This document shows, in pieces, positions 1-7,041 of a stretch of DNA of 64,000 nt (position 1 is the stretch's first letter; the number at the start of each line of letters is the position of its first letter). The stretch comes from Cloacibacterium sp046296655 (GTDB taxonomy: Bacteria; Bacteroidota; Bacteroidia; Flavobacteriales; Weeksellaceae): positions 171,270 to 235,269 of the forward strand of contig JBKBLE010000001.1 in the NCBI GenBank assembly GCA_046296655.1, given 5' to 3'. The notes under the pieces were generated by a model. That model saw only the letters and a program-made list of their open reading frames with translations. It was not told the origin of the DNA and made no database searches. The position numbers were made by a program, and so were the translations under genes.

Positions 1-263
1 TCCACGAATTTTTTACCATTAAAAAACTGTTTTTTAAAATCTGCGGTATCTTGTGATGAAGCCTGTTCTAGATTAAGATTGGGCGGAAAAATAATGTTTT
101 CTTGATTCAAAAAAGGGAACTTTTTTTCGGCTACTTTTCTACCTTTAATCTGCTGAACCAATTCTTGCATAGAAACCTCTGGAAATGGAGATTTTTTCAG
201 TAACAAAGAATGCAAATCCGCGTGTAGATTTGCATTAATAAAGTATTTTATTTTATTTCCCAC
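1..263 (-). CDS. Class I SAM-dependent methyltransferase (THUMP-like type), N-terminal part only
   Basis: The gene runs off the left edge, so only the N-terminal helical region is visible. Residues reading NANLHADLHSLLLKKSPFPE and then VQQIKGRKVAEKKFPF match, from memory, the start of a Bacteroidota family of SAM-dependent methyltransferases whose catalytic domain would lie outside the window. No ATG precedes the conserved part. The first ATG (170) lies inside it, so I place the start at an in-frame GTG (261-263) that belongs to the left inverted repeat of the neighbouring GxxExxY cassette. The family assignment is from recall of short motifs. The start codon is inference. Confidence 0.55.
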   Translation of the reverse strand, partial: MGNKIKYFINANLHADLHSLLLKKSPFPEVSMQELVQQIKGRKVAEKKFPFLNQENIIFPPNLNLEQASSQDTADFKKQFFNGKKFV

Positions 264-685
264 AGATTTCACAGATTTTATTTAATATATCCGTTTATTT
301 TTCTGTAAATATTCTTATCAATATAATCTGTATTAAAATTGACTAGAATTCCTAATTTTAAATTTGTTAGTTTTAGATAAGTTAAGAGTTGTTTATGATG
401 AACATTTGAAATTTCTTCAATAGATTTTATTTCAATAATTACCTTATCTTCAACAATTATGTCAGCAATAAAACTTGAATCTAGAGTTAATTCTTTAAAT
501 TTTATAGGAATTGGAACTTGTGTTTTTACTTCTAAACCTTTACTTTTTAAATCATATGCTAAAGTTTTTTCATAAACTTTTTCCAATAAACCTGGTCCAA
601 GTTTATTGTAAATTTCAAAAATAGATTTTCTTATATAAAAACTAATTTCATTTTCGTTCATAATTCTGTGAAATCTGTGGGAAAT
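255..685. mobile_element. Inverted-repeat cassette carrying a GxxExxY gene
   Basis: Bases 255-275 and 665-685 are perfect 21-bp inverted repeats. Each repeat contains a tandem half-site, CACAGATTT followed by CACAGA. The 431-bp unit contains one gene and almost nothing else: its stop codon (278-280) lies 2 bp from the left repeat and its likely start (661) lies 3 bp from the right one. The unit begins one base after the mutA stop codon and ends in the 5' end of the methyltransferase gene. No transposase is present. I infer a small mobile or mobilisable element. The sequence directly shows the repeats and the compactness. Confidence 0.7.
278..661 (-). CDS. GxxExxY protein, PD-(D/E)XK nuclease-like fold
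   Basis: This 127-residue protein has the name-giving motif at G24-P-G-L-L-E27-K-V-Y30. It also has a plausible nuclease core with D67, E77 and K79 (the ExK of PD-(D/E)XK), followed by a QLLTYL helix at 91-96. It matches the GxxExxY family (TIGR04256, PDDEXK_3), a common Bacteroidota family of unproven function. A longer reading frame from TTG at 694 would add eleven residues encoded purely by the inverted repeat, so I prefer ATG 661. The catalytic-type residues are intact, so this is not an obvious relic. It separates mutA from the methyltransferase gene. Confidence 0.88.
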   Translation of the reverse strand: MNENEISFYIRKSIFEIYNKLGPGLLEKVYEKTLAYDLKSKGLEVKTQVPIPIKFKELTLDSSFIADIIVEDKVIIEIKSIEEISNVHHKQLLTYLKLTNLKLGILVNFNTDYIDKNIYRKINGYIK

Positions 686-686
686 T

Positions 687-1844
687 TTACTCAAACATTT
701 CTGCCCATCTTACTGCTTTTATTTCTTTAGCATTGTAGAGTTGTTCTACAGATTTAGTTTTTTCTAGTTTTGGATAAAGATTTACACCAATGAGTTTTAT
801 TTTACCTTCTTCTACCCAATTTTGTTCTGCAATTGCCTGTTGATAGATCATTTCAGCAATTTTTCCAGATTTTAGATTTTCTACAAAACCACCAGAATTT
901 TCAAGTTCCAAGAATAATTTCCATGCGTTTTCTGCGAATTGATGGGTAATTTCTTCAATATAATAACTTCCGTTGGCAGCATCGTCAAATACATTAATAA
1001 TACTTTCGTATGCCAAAACAATTTGTTGTTTAAACGAAATCTCCTCTGAAAGTGAATTGGAATTTTGCACTTTAAAATCATTGCTATAAACCGCATCAGA
1101 ACCAGCAATCATGGCCGCGGAAAGTTCTAGCGTAGAACGAATAAGGTTATTTTCTTCGTCGTTTTTAGCTTTATTTCTTAGAGAAGTTTCTGTGAAAATG
1201 TAAGGAATACTGTCTAGTCCGAATTCTTTAGAAAGTTGATTGAAAAGGATTTTAAATGCTCTGATTTTTGCAATTTCAAAGAAATAATTCCCGCCTACTG
1301 CAAATTTGAAAACCAATTTTTCTAAAATTTCAGCCCCAAAAACTTCTGCTAAGTCTTTTGCTTTTGCTAATGCTAAAGCCAATTGTTGTGTGATAGAAGC
1401 TCCAGCATTTTGATACAAAGTGGTATCTACGGCAATATTTCTTTTGAAATTTTTAGACAATAATTCCTCCGCTAATTGCGAGTTAATTTCTTGATTTTCA
1501 AAAACATCTATCAAAGAAATATATTGATTATCATCTGTAAGAGAAATGTGTCCTGCCAAATCTTTATTGGCCACGAAAAGCGTTTTTTCGGTCAAATGTT
1601 CTACATTATGTTCTAGTAAAAATGCATAAGCATGTTCTTCTAAATTATCTTGATATTTAGCAACCAAATGTGTAGATTCTTCTACTTTTGGCAGATTTTT
1701 TAAGACAAAATCAGTGTCGGCATAATAAGGTTTTACAGAAATGCCTTCCAAGTTTTCTTTGGTAAGAACGGCATAAATATCTTCTGTCTTCAATTGTTTT
1801 TTTACCAGATTTTCCCAATCCTGAAAGGTAACTTGAGCAAACAT
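687..1844 (-). CDS. mutA: Methylmalonyl-CoA mutase small (beta) subunit
   Basis: The 385-residue protein resembles the small subunit of methylmalonyl-CoA mutase, which pairs with the cobalamin-carrying large subunit to interconvert succinyl-CoA and methylmalonyl-CoA. The segment around residues 140-300 (NAGASITQQLALALAKAKDL, then ETSLRNKAKNDEENNLIRST) is the TIM-barrel-like mutase domain. It is shorter than many small subunits because it lacks the C-terminal B12-like domain. No large subunit gene lies next to it. It follows the divIC-like gene in the same direction with a 63-bp gap. The GxxExxY cassette sits immediately after its stop codon. Confidence 0.85.
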   Translation of the reverse strand: MFAQVTFQDWENLVKKQLKTEDIYAVLTKENLEGISVKPYYADTDFVLKNLPKVEESTHLVAKYQDNLEEHAYAFLLEHNVEHLTEKTLFVANKDLAGHISLTDDNQYISLIDVFENQEINSQLAEELLSKNFKRNIAVDTTLYQNAGASITQQLALALAKAKDLAEVFGAEILEKLVFKFAVGGNYFFEIAKIRAFKILFNQLSKEFGLDSIPYIFTETSLRNKAKNDEENNLIRSTLELSAAMIAGSDAVYSNDFKVQNSNSLSEEISFKQQIVLAYESIINVFDDAANGSYYIEEITHQFAENAWKLFLELENSGGFVENLKSGKIAEMIYQQAIAEQNWVEEGKIKLIGVNLYPKLEKTKSVEQLYNAKEIKAVRWAEMFE

Positions 1845-1907
1845 AATGTATGGTTTTTTATTTTATATTCAAATGTTTTTCAACATTCGAAATTCAAGAT
1901 AATTTGT

Positions 1908-2267
1908 TTATTCTTCTTCTTTTTTCTTGATGGCAGAACTGTCTACCACGAGAATAAAAATTTCTTCATTTTTCTTTTTCATGAAATAATTTTCTCGCGC
2001 AAACTTTTCTTTTTCTGCTTTGTTATTCATGAGCTTTTTGTAGAAAGCATCATTTTTATGATATTCTGACTTGTAATATGAGAGTTGCTCTTCGTATTTG
2101 TCTATTTCTTTGTTTAAGTCTTTGATGACTAACCAAGATGTGGAATCAAAAAAAATCATCCATACCAAAAAAAGAAAAATGGTAATAAAATATTTATTGA
2201 GAAGGTATTTCTGCACGAAACGCCAACTCGGAGATTTTTTCTGAATATCTTTAATCAGTTCCTTCAT
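1908..2267 (-). CDS. Septum formation initiator (FtsB/DivIC) family protein
   Basis: This 119-residue protein has a cytoplasmic N-terminus, one membrane segment around residues 25-45 (YFITIFLFLVWMIFF) and a coiled coil at about 48-95 that ends in the typical EKFARENYFMKK motif. That layout fits FtsB/DivIC, a bitopic divisome protein that bridges FtsL and FtsQ in the periplasm. Its start overlaps the udk stop by one base (TAATG), indicating translational coupling. A charged tail rich in lysine and glutamate follows. Family assignment is firm; the individual name (ftsB or divIC) is not resolved. Confidence 0.85.
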   Translation of the reverse strand: MKELIKDIQKKSPSWRFVQKYLLNKYFITIFLFLVWMIFFDSTSWLVIKDLNKEIDKYEEQLSYYKSEYHKNDAFYKKLMNNKAEKEKFARENYFMKKKNEEIFILVVDSSAIKKKEEE

Positions 2268-2884
2268 TAATAGGCTTTTTTAAGAGAATTGTTAATGACT
2301 GTAGAAAGAAAATCAATAGCTACAGAATTTTTTCTCATGTTAGGAACAATAAGGTCTGCTTCGTTTTTAGAAGGTTCTATAAACTCTTGGTGCATCGGTT
2401 TCAGCGTAGTTTGATAACGGTGAAGAACTTCGTGTAAATCTCTACCGCGTTCTTGTGTATCACGTCTAATTCTTCTGATTAATCTTTCGTCTGAATCTGC
2501 GTGTACAAATACTTTAAGATCGAATTCCTTTAAAAGTTCCTGATTGGTCAAAACCAAAATTCCTTCTACAATTAAAACGTTTTTAGGTTCTACAGTTACG
2601 TGATCTCCAGTTCTAGAATGCGTCACGAAAGAATACAAAGGCTGTTCTATTTTTTCTCCTCTTTTAAGTGCTTTTACATGTTTTACCAATAATTCAAAAT
2701 CTATCGATTTTGGGTGGTCATAATTCAGCGCTTCCCTTTCTGAGAGCGATAAATGGTGATTATCATGGTAATAATTGTCTTGAGAAAGTACATTTACACC
2801 TTCTGCATTCAATTGTTGCAAAATATTATTCACTACGGTGGTTTTACCAGAACCAGTTCCACCTGCAATACCTATTACTAACAT
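2267..2884 (-). CDS. udk: Uridine kinase
   Basis: The 205-residue protein carries a Walker A loop GGTGSGKT at residues 8-15. It also has the uridine/cytidine kinase signatures SQDNYYHD (34-41), NYDHPKSIDF (54-63) and RRIRRDTQERGRD. It phosphorylates uridine and cytidine to UMP and CMP in pyrimidine salvage. Length is normal for the bacterial enzyme. It is the first gene of a minus-strand run that continues into the divIC-like gene and mutA. A 78-bp gap separates it from the upstream sanA-like gene. Confidence 0.96.
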   Translation of the reverse strand: MLVIGIAGGTGSGKTTVVNNILQQLNAEGVNVLSQDNYYHDNHHLSLSEREALNYDHPKSIDFELLVKHVKALKRGEKIEQPLYSFVTHSRTGDHVTVEPKNVLIVEGILVLTNQELLKEFDLKVFVHADSDERLIRRIRRDTQERGRDLHEVLHRYQTTLKPMHQEFIEPSKNEADLIVPNMRKNSVAIDFLSTVINNSLKKAY

Positions 2885-2962
2885 TAAAAATATATTTTTT
2901 ACAAATTTAGCTAAATTCCTAAATAATTGGTTGATTGATGCGTTCTTTTTTGGTCAGAAACC

Positions 2963-3598
2963 CTATTTTTTCAGATGTTCTTCTTCATTTGAAATCCCGA
3001 AAATATAATAGACTACCGCTTGTACTCTTGCGAGAAATTCTCTAAAGTGATTTCTGTAATAACTCTGATATTTAGTAACATCTTGGGCATCAAATCCTAA
3101 TGCGTTCATACCAATATTTCTTGCAAAAAATAAAGCTCTAAGGTTATGAAATCCTTGTGAAACAATGATTACGTTTTTTTGTTGGTATTCATTTTTGCAT
3201 CTTAGAATGCTTTCGCGGGTATTAAAACCTTTTGGGTCTTCTAGAATAATGTTTTCGGGAACTCCTCCTTGATAAATCAAGAAATTTTTCATGGCTTTTG
3301 GTTCGTTATAGCCTTTACTTTTTTCGCCACTTACAATGATTTTTTTGATTTTTCCATGATGATAAAGCAATGCAGTAGCATCCATTCTAGAAATAAAATA
3401 AGGATTGGCATTTCCTGCCATCGTTTTTGGAGAAGTTCCCAGAACCAGTGCTACTTCTCTTGGCGGAATTTTAGAAATTTTAGTATACGTTCTTCCTTCG
3501 GTGAGAGAAAATACCCAGAAGTTTGCCAATATCATCAGCAAAAATCCTAGTTCTATCATCAAGAAAATTTTTTTAAATATGTCTAAAATAATTCTCAA
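2963..3598 (-). CDS. SanA/YdcF-like DUF218 membrane protein
   Basis: One N-terminal membrane segment (about residues 11-31) is followed by a DUF218 domain with ALVLGTSP near residue 50, FISRMDATALLY, IIVSGE, the NTRES motif and IIVSQGFHNLRALFFARN. SanA-type proteins are linked to envelope barrier function, but the reaction is not established. Length (211 residues) matches SanA. The gene diverges from the TlpA-like lipoprotein gene at 3716 across a 117-bp gap that must hold both promoters. A TATATTTG -7 motif for the plus-strand gene is visible at 3657-3664. Confidence 0.85.
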   Translation of the reverse strand: MRIILDIFKKIFLMIELGFLLMILANFWVFSLTEGRTYTKISKIPPREVALVLGTSPKTMAGNANPYFISRMDATALLYHHGKIKKIIVSGEKSKGYNEPKAMKNFLIYQGGVPENIILEDPKGFNTRESILRCKNEYQQKNVIIVSQGFHNLRALFFARNIGMNALGFDAQDVTKYQSYYRNHFREFLARVQAVVYYIFGISNEEEHLKK

Positions 3599-3715
3599 TA
3601 AAATAATTCTAAATTTGTTTGTAACAAATATATCAAAAGAAGCATTTTGATTTTATTATATTTGTAAAATCGACTCAATAATCAATTCTATAACAAAAAT
3701 AAACAATTAATATTT

Positions 3716-4270
3716 ATGAAAAAATTAATCTTTTTCACACTTATTTTAACCACACTATTTTCTTGTAAAAAGAACGAAGCTCCAAATCAATTGACGGAAG
3801 AAACAACCACTGAAACAGTAGACAGCGCTGCTGTAACTCCTGCTAATGCTTTGCCTGAAGTAAATCAAGAACAATTAAAAGCAATGGTTGCACCACAAAA
3901 AAATGACACCATTTATGTAACCAATTTCTTTGCAACTTGGTGTGGACCTTGTGTGAAAGAGATTCCGCATTTCAAAGAAAAAATGGAAGAACTAAAAGGG
4001 CAACCAGTGAAATTTACTTTTGTAAGTGTAGATGCTAAAGAAGATTGGAACACTGCAGTAAGTGATTTTGCAGATGAATATGATATCAGAAAAAATGTAG
4101 TTCTTTTTGATGCTTCTATGATTGCACCAGATTATTTTACTACGATTACCAAAACTTGGGATGGTGGTTCTATTCCTTTTACCGTGATTAAAAAAGGGGA
4201 TAAAGAAATAGAAACAGTAGGAATGATGAGCAAAGAAGATTTAGATGCAAAACTGAATTCTTTTAAATAA
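3716..4270 (+). CDS. TlpA-like thioredoxin-fold lipoprotein
   Basis: A lipoprotein signal ends at the lipobox LFSC with the acylated cysteine at residue 17. A low-complexity linker rich in Thr, Glu and Ala leads to a thioredoxin domain. The redox motif is W75-C-G-P-C79 in NFFATWCGPC, and the cis-proline loop is GGSIPFTVI near the C-terminus. It is probably a periplasm-facing thiol oxidoreductase anchored to a membrane; the substrate is unknown. Total length is 184 residues. It is followed directly by an inverted-repeat element (4278-4349) and then the FecCD permease gene. Confidence 0.9.
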   Translation: MKKLIFFTLILTTLFSCKKNEAPNQLTEETTTETVDSAAVTPANALPEVNQEQLKAMVAPQKNDTIYVTNFFATWCGPCVKEIPHFKEKMEELKGQPVKFTFVSVDAKEDWNTAVSDFADEYDIRKNVVLFDASMIAPDYFTTITKTWDGGSIPFTVIKKGDKEIETVGMMSKEDLDAKLNSFK

Positions 4271-4277
4271 AATATTT

Positions 4278-4349
4278 CTCTCGCAGATTGGGCACTTAAG
4301 CAGATGAATAGACTCAAAAAATCTGCAAAATTTGCAAAATCAGCGAGAG
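4278..4349. repeat. Small inverted-repeat element with tandem GCAGAT half-sites
   Basis: CTCTCGCAGATT at 4278-4289 pairs with AATCAGCGAGAG at 4338-4349 with one mismatch. Inside, the left half has a second GCAGAT (4300-4305) and the right half has ATCTGCAAAATTTGCAAAAT. Each arm is therefore built of repeated half-sites, as in the GxxExxY cassette ends. It lies 7 bp after the lipoprotein stop codon. It could also act as a terminator hairpin, but its arms are followed by only a short T run. Confidence 0.55.
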
Positions 4350-4376
4350 TTTTCTTTTTCATAGATTTTTTAAATT

Positions 4377-4409
4377 AAATTTGTGAAGTTTTTAAATAAA
4401 ATCTGTGAA
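4377..4409 (+). repeat. Direct half-sites AAATYTGTGAA overlapping the fecCD start
   Basis: AAATTTGTGAA (4377-4387) and AAATCTGTGAA (4399-4409) are near-identical direct repeats spaced 22 bp apart. They resemble the half-sites of the 255-275/665-685 inverted repeat. The second one contains the GTG that appears to start the permease gene. Confidence 0.45.
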
Positions 4410-5376
4410 CAATAAAACCTTCAAAACCATTCTTATTTTCCTATTTTCATTGGTGGTGATTACAATTCTCATCAATTTAAATATAGGCTTTATAAAACTG
4501 GGTTTAGCAGATTTTATTGATGGCAATGCTCAGAACTCACAAATTGCAGAACTCAGAATGAATCGTGTTTTAGCGATGTTTCTGGCAGGCGTTTCTATTC
4601 CTACTTCTGGATTTCTTTTGCAAGAATATTTTCAAAATCCATTAGCAGGACCTTCGGTTCTTGGGATAACTTCTGTCGCGAGTTTAAGTGTTGCTTTTTA
4701 TATCTTTTTTTCTCAAGATTTAATCTTACCAGAGTTTTTGCAAAATGGTTTCATCAGTATTTCTGCAATTCTTGGAAGCCTTTTGCTGATGAGTATTTTA
4801 TTGATTTTTTCTAGAAAATTTCAAGATAAATCATATCTGATTATTTTTGGTTTCTTGGTTTCTGCTTTAGCTGGAGCAGTAGTTTCTATTTTGCAGTTAT
4901 ATGCAGAAAACCAAAGTTTAAAAAACTATATTTTATGGAGTTTTGGCGCAAATAATCAAGTGACCAGAAATCAACTTTGGGTGCTGTTAATTGTAGTATT
5001 AGTGGGTTTGTTTTTAAGTTTCAAAAGCATAAAACCGCTCATCGGGAATAGTCTAGGAAATCAATATGCTAAAAGTTTAGGGGTAAATTTAGAGCAACTG
5101 AAATATTTTGTCATCATTGCTTCTTCCCTACTTTCTGCTTCTGTTACGGCGTTTTTAGGGCCTATTTTGTTTATTGGAATTGTGGTTCCGCATTTCAGCA
5201 GAATGATTTATTCTCCTGCAAAATTATGGCAACAATGGATTTTGAACATGATTTTGGGAGTTTTTGTTATGGAGTTTTTCTCTATTATTTCAGAAATTTC
5301 TCAATTCCCAATTAATGTCATTACGAGTTTGTTTGGAGTTCCAGTAATTTTGATGATGATTTTGAAAAGAAAATAA
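4405..5376 (+). CDS. FecCD-family iron/haem/cobalamin ABC transporter permease
   Basis: This 323-residue polytopic protein has the FecCD signature elements LRMNRVLAMFLAGVSIPTSG (51-70), then FLLQEYFQNPLAGPSVLGI, and a C-terminal GPILFIGIVVPHFSRMI. About nine to ten membrane segments are visible. It should import a metal chelate, haem or corrinoid with the ATPase encoded at 5486. No substrate-binding protein is adjacent. The reading frame is closed by a stop at 4393-4395, so the GTG at 4405, which sits in a repeat half-site, is the most upstream possible start. Confidence 0.9.
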   Translation: MNNKTFKTILIFLFSLVVITILINLNIGFIKLGLADFIDGNAQNSQIAELRMNRVLAMFLAGVSIPTSGFLLQEYFQNPLAGPSVLGITSVASLSVAFYIFFSQDLILPEFLQNGFISISAILGSLLLMSILLIFSRKFQDKSYLIIFGFLVSALAGAVVSILQLYAENQSLKNYILWSFGANNQVTRNQLWVLLIVVLVGLFLSFKSIKPLIGNSLGNQYAKSLGVNLEQLKYFVIIASSLLSASVTAFLGPILFIGIVVPHFSRMIYSPAKLWQQWILNMILGVFVMEFFSIISEISQFPINVITSLFGVPVILMMILKRK

Positions 5377-5379
5377 ATT

Positions 5380-5476
5380 GCCACGAATGCACGAATATTT
5401 TTAATTAATATAAATGAAAAATAATCGTTAATTTGTGAAAATAAAAAGAAAAGAAAATAATTCGTGCATTCGTGGC
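5380..5476. repeat. 97-bp inverted-repeat element with tandem CACGAAT half-sites
   Basis: A perfect 17-bp inverted repeat (GCCACGAATGCACGAAT) occupies 5380-5396 and, in reverse complement, 5460-5476. Each arm contains CACGAAT twice, 8 bp apart. The centre is A+T rich and non-coding. The element begins 3 bp after the permease stop codon and ends 9 bp before the ATPase start, so it fills the gap in the transporter operon. It may fold into a strong mRNA hairpin. It resembles a MITE in size and layout. Confidence 0.75.
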
Positions 5477-5485
5477 GAATCAAAT

Positions 5486-6409
5486 ATGTTTTTAGAAATA
5501 AAAAATACTACAATCGGTTACCAAAAACCACTAATTTCAGAGGTTAATGCTTCATTGGATTTCGGTGATGTTTGTTTGTTGATTGGTAATAATGGCGTTG
5601 GTAAAACTACTTTAATTAAATCTATTCTCAATCAAATTCCAACTTTAAAAGGAGATATTTTCATTAACAAAAAATCAAATAAAAAACTTTCCGACAAAGA
5701 AATTGCCGAACAAATAGCAGTGGTTTTTGCAAAATCTCAAATTCCCGCCAATTACACCACCGAAGATTTAATTTCACTTGGTAAGTTTATTCATCTTCCT
5801 TATTATTATCAACTCGAAAAAGAAGATTTGGAAGATGTAAACAATATTATTTCTCAACTCAAATTAGAAGAATATAGAACTACTTCGCTTCAAAAATTAT
5901 CAGACGGAAATCTTCAAAAGGCATTTATTGGAAGAGCTTTAGCACAGAATTCTCCGATGATTATTTTAGATGAACCTACTACGCATTTAGACGAAGAAAA
6001 TAAAATTATTATTCTAAAATTACTTCGAGATTTAGCTAAAAACCACGACAAAATCATTCTTTTTTCTTCTCACGATTGGCGATTGGCTAAAGAATTTGCA
6101 GATAAAATTTGGTTTATTAATGACGAGAAATTACAAGAAGGTTTAGCCGAAGACATTCTTTTGAAGAATAATTTATTGACTAATCCTCGACTTTTTACTA
6201 TCAATGAAGACTTTGTTTCACCTGAAATTATAGCTCCTTTTTTAGAAAAAGAAATGTTGTACTCTGCTTTGCAAAAAAACTTTAAAAGAGACCTTTCTGG
6301 TTTTAAAATAGAATTTCAGGGTGCATTTTGGGAGATTTTTTACCAAAATAATAGGTTTTCTTGTCAATCTATTGACGAAATACTGTTATCAATTAGAAAT
6401 TGCTTATAA
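5486..6409 (+). CDS. ABC transporter ATP-binding protein (iron chelate/haem type)
   Basis: Counting from ATG 5486 (307 residues), Walker A is GNNGVGKT (34-41), the signature loop is LSDGN (138-142; consensus LSGGQ) and Walker B is MIILDEP (158-164), followed by TTHLD. An H-loop SSHD lies about 30 residues later. It energises the FecCD permease upstream. A frame open from 5435 would add 17 residues encoded by the inverted repeat (5460-5476), so ATG 5486 is preferred. Roughly 90 residues beyond the nucleotide-binding core form a C-terminal extension of unknown role. Confidence 0.9.
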   Translation: MFLEIKNTTIGYQKPLISEVNASLDFGDVCLLIGNNGVGKTTLIKSILNQIPTLKGDIFINKKSNKKLSDKEIAEQIAVVFAKSQIPANYTTEDLISLGKFIHLPYYYQLEKEDLEDVNNIISQLKLEEYRTTSLQKLSDGNLQKAFIGRALAQNSPMIILDEPTTHLDEENKIIILKLLRDLAKNHDKIILFSSHDWRLAKEFADKIWFINDEKLQEGLAEDILLKNNLLTNPRLFTINEDFVSPEIIAPFLEKEMLYSALQKNFKRDLSGFKIEFQGAFWEIFYQNNRFSCQSIDEILLSIRNCL

Positions 6410-6513
6410 TCAGCGTTTTTCGTTTGAAATTTCTCATTTTTAAATTCTTTATCTTATTCTTTACATAATAATTAATTACCACATAATCAATAAGTTATCC
6501 GTTTGTAATAAAA

Positions 6514-6563
6514 AATACTATGCACGCATAGTATTTTTTTTATATTTGCTATGCACGCATAAC
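6514..6563 (+). promoter_or_regulatory. Two palindromic operators around the marR -7 promoter element
   Basis: AATACTATGC and GCATAGTATT form perfect 10-bp arms at 6514-6535 with a 2-bp centre. A second, weaker copy GCTATGCACGCATAAC lies at 6548-6563. Their centres are 31 bp apart, about three helical turns. A Bacteroidota -7 motif TATATTTG (6541-6548) sits between them and touches the second site, so binding would block the promoter. I infer autoregulation of the downstream operon by its MarR protein. No clear -33 TTG is seen at the usual distance. Confidence 0.72.
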
Positions 6564-6575
6564 ATTTTTTTAAAA

Positions 6576-7028
6576 ATGGAAACTAAGACTAAAGAGAAAG
6601 TAGAAAATGTAGACTTAATGCTTAAATCAGTTTGGTTGGCAGTCAGTAAAATGTACTCCGAACAAGCTTCTATGCATAATTCTACGGCTGTACAAGCTTT
6701 AACACTACTTAAAATCGATCCTAAAGAAGGAACTAGAAGTACTAATCTTGGTCCTAAAATGGCTATTGAACCCACTTCTTTGACTAGAATTATCAAACTT
6801 TTAGAAGATAATGGTTATATCTACAAAGAAAAAACAACTTCTGATAAAAGAGAAGTAATTATTAAACTTACAGACAAAGGACTAAAATTTAGAAACCTTT
6901 CAAAAGAGGTAGTTGTAGGATTTAATAAAAAAGTGGTAGAAAAAATAGACCCAGAAAAATTCGCTGTTTTCAAAGAAGTCATGGGAGACATTTTGAAAAT
7001 TGCTAATAATATGAACAATAAAAAATAA
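6576..7028 (+). CDS. MarR-family transcriptional regulator of the fatty-acid operon
   Basis: The 150-residue protein has the MarR winged-helix layout. A helical N-terminus precedes the recognition helix in GPKMAIEPTSLTRIIKLLED. The wing IYKEKTTSDKREVIIKLTDKG carries the conserved D-K-R. The open frame extends back to TTG 6546, but that segment overlaps the second operator, so ATG 6576 is the likely start. It heads a beta-oxidation gene set with a 13-bp gap to fadN. By analogy with acyl-CoA-responsive regulators I infer that a fatty-acid intermediate is the effector. The ligand is not proven by sequence. Confidence 0.9.
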   Translation: METKTKEKVENVDLMLKSVWLAVSKMYSEQASMHNSTAVQALTLLKIDPKEGTRSTNLGPKMAIEPTSLTRIIKLLEDNGYIYKEKTTSDKREVIIKLTDKGLKFRNLSKEVVVGFNKKVVEKIDPEKFAVFKEVMGDILKIANNMNNKK

Positions 7029-7041
7029 ACCTATATTTATA

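Noticed and set aside
278..694. Longer GxxExxY frame starting at TTG 694
   Set aside because: The extra eleven residues are the translated inverted repeat and are not expected in the family; ATG 661 gives the usual start.
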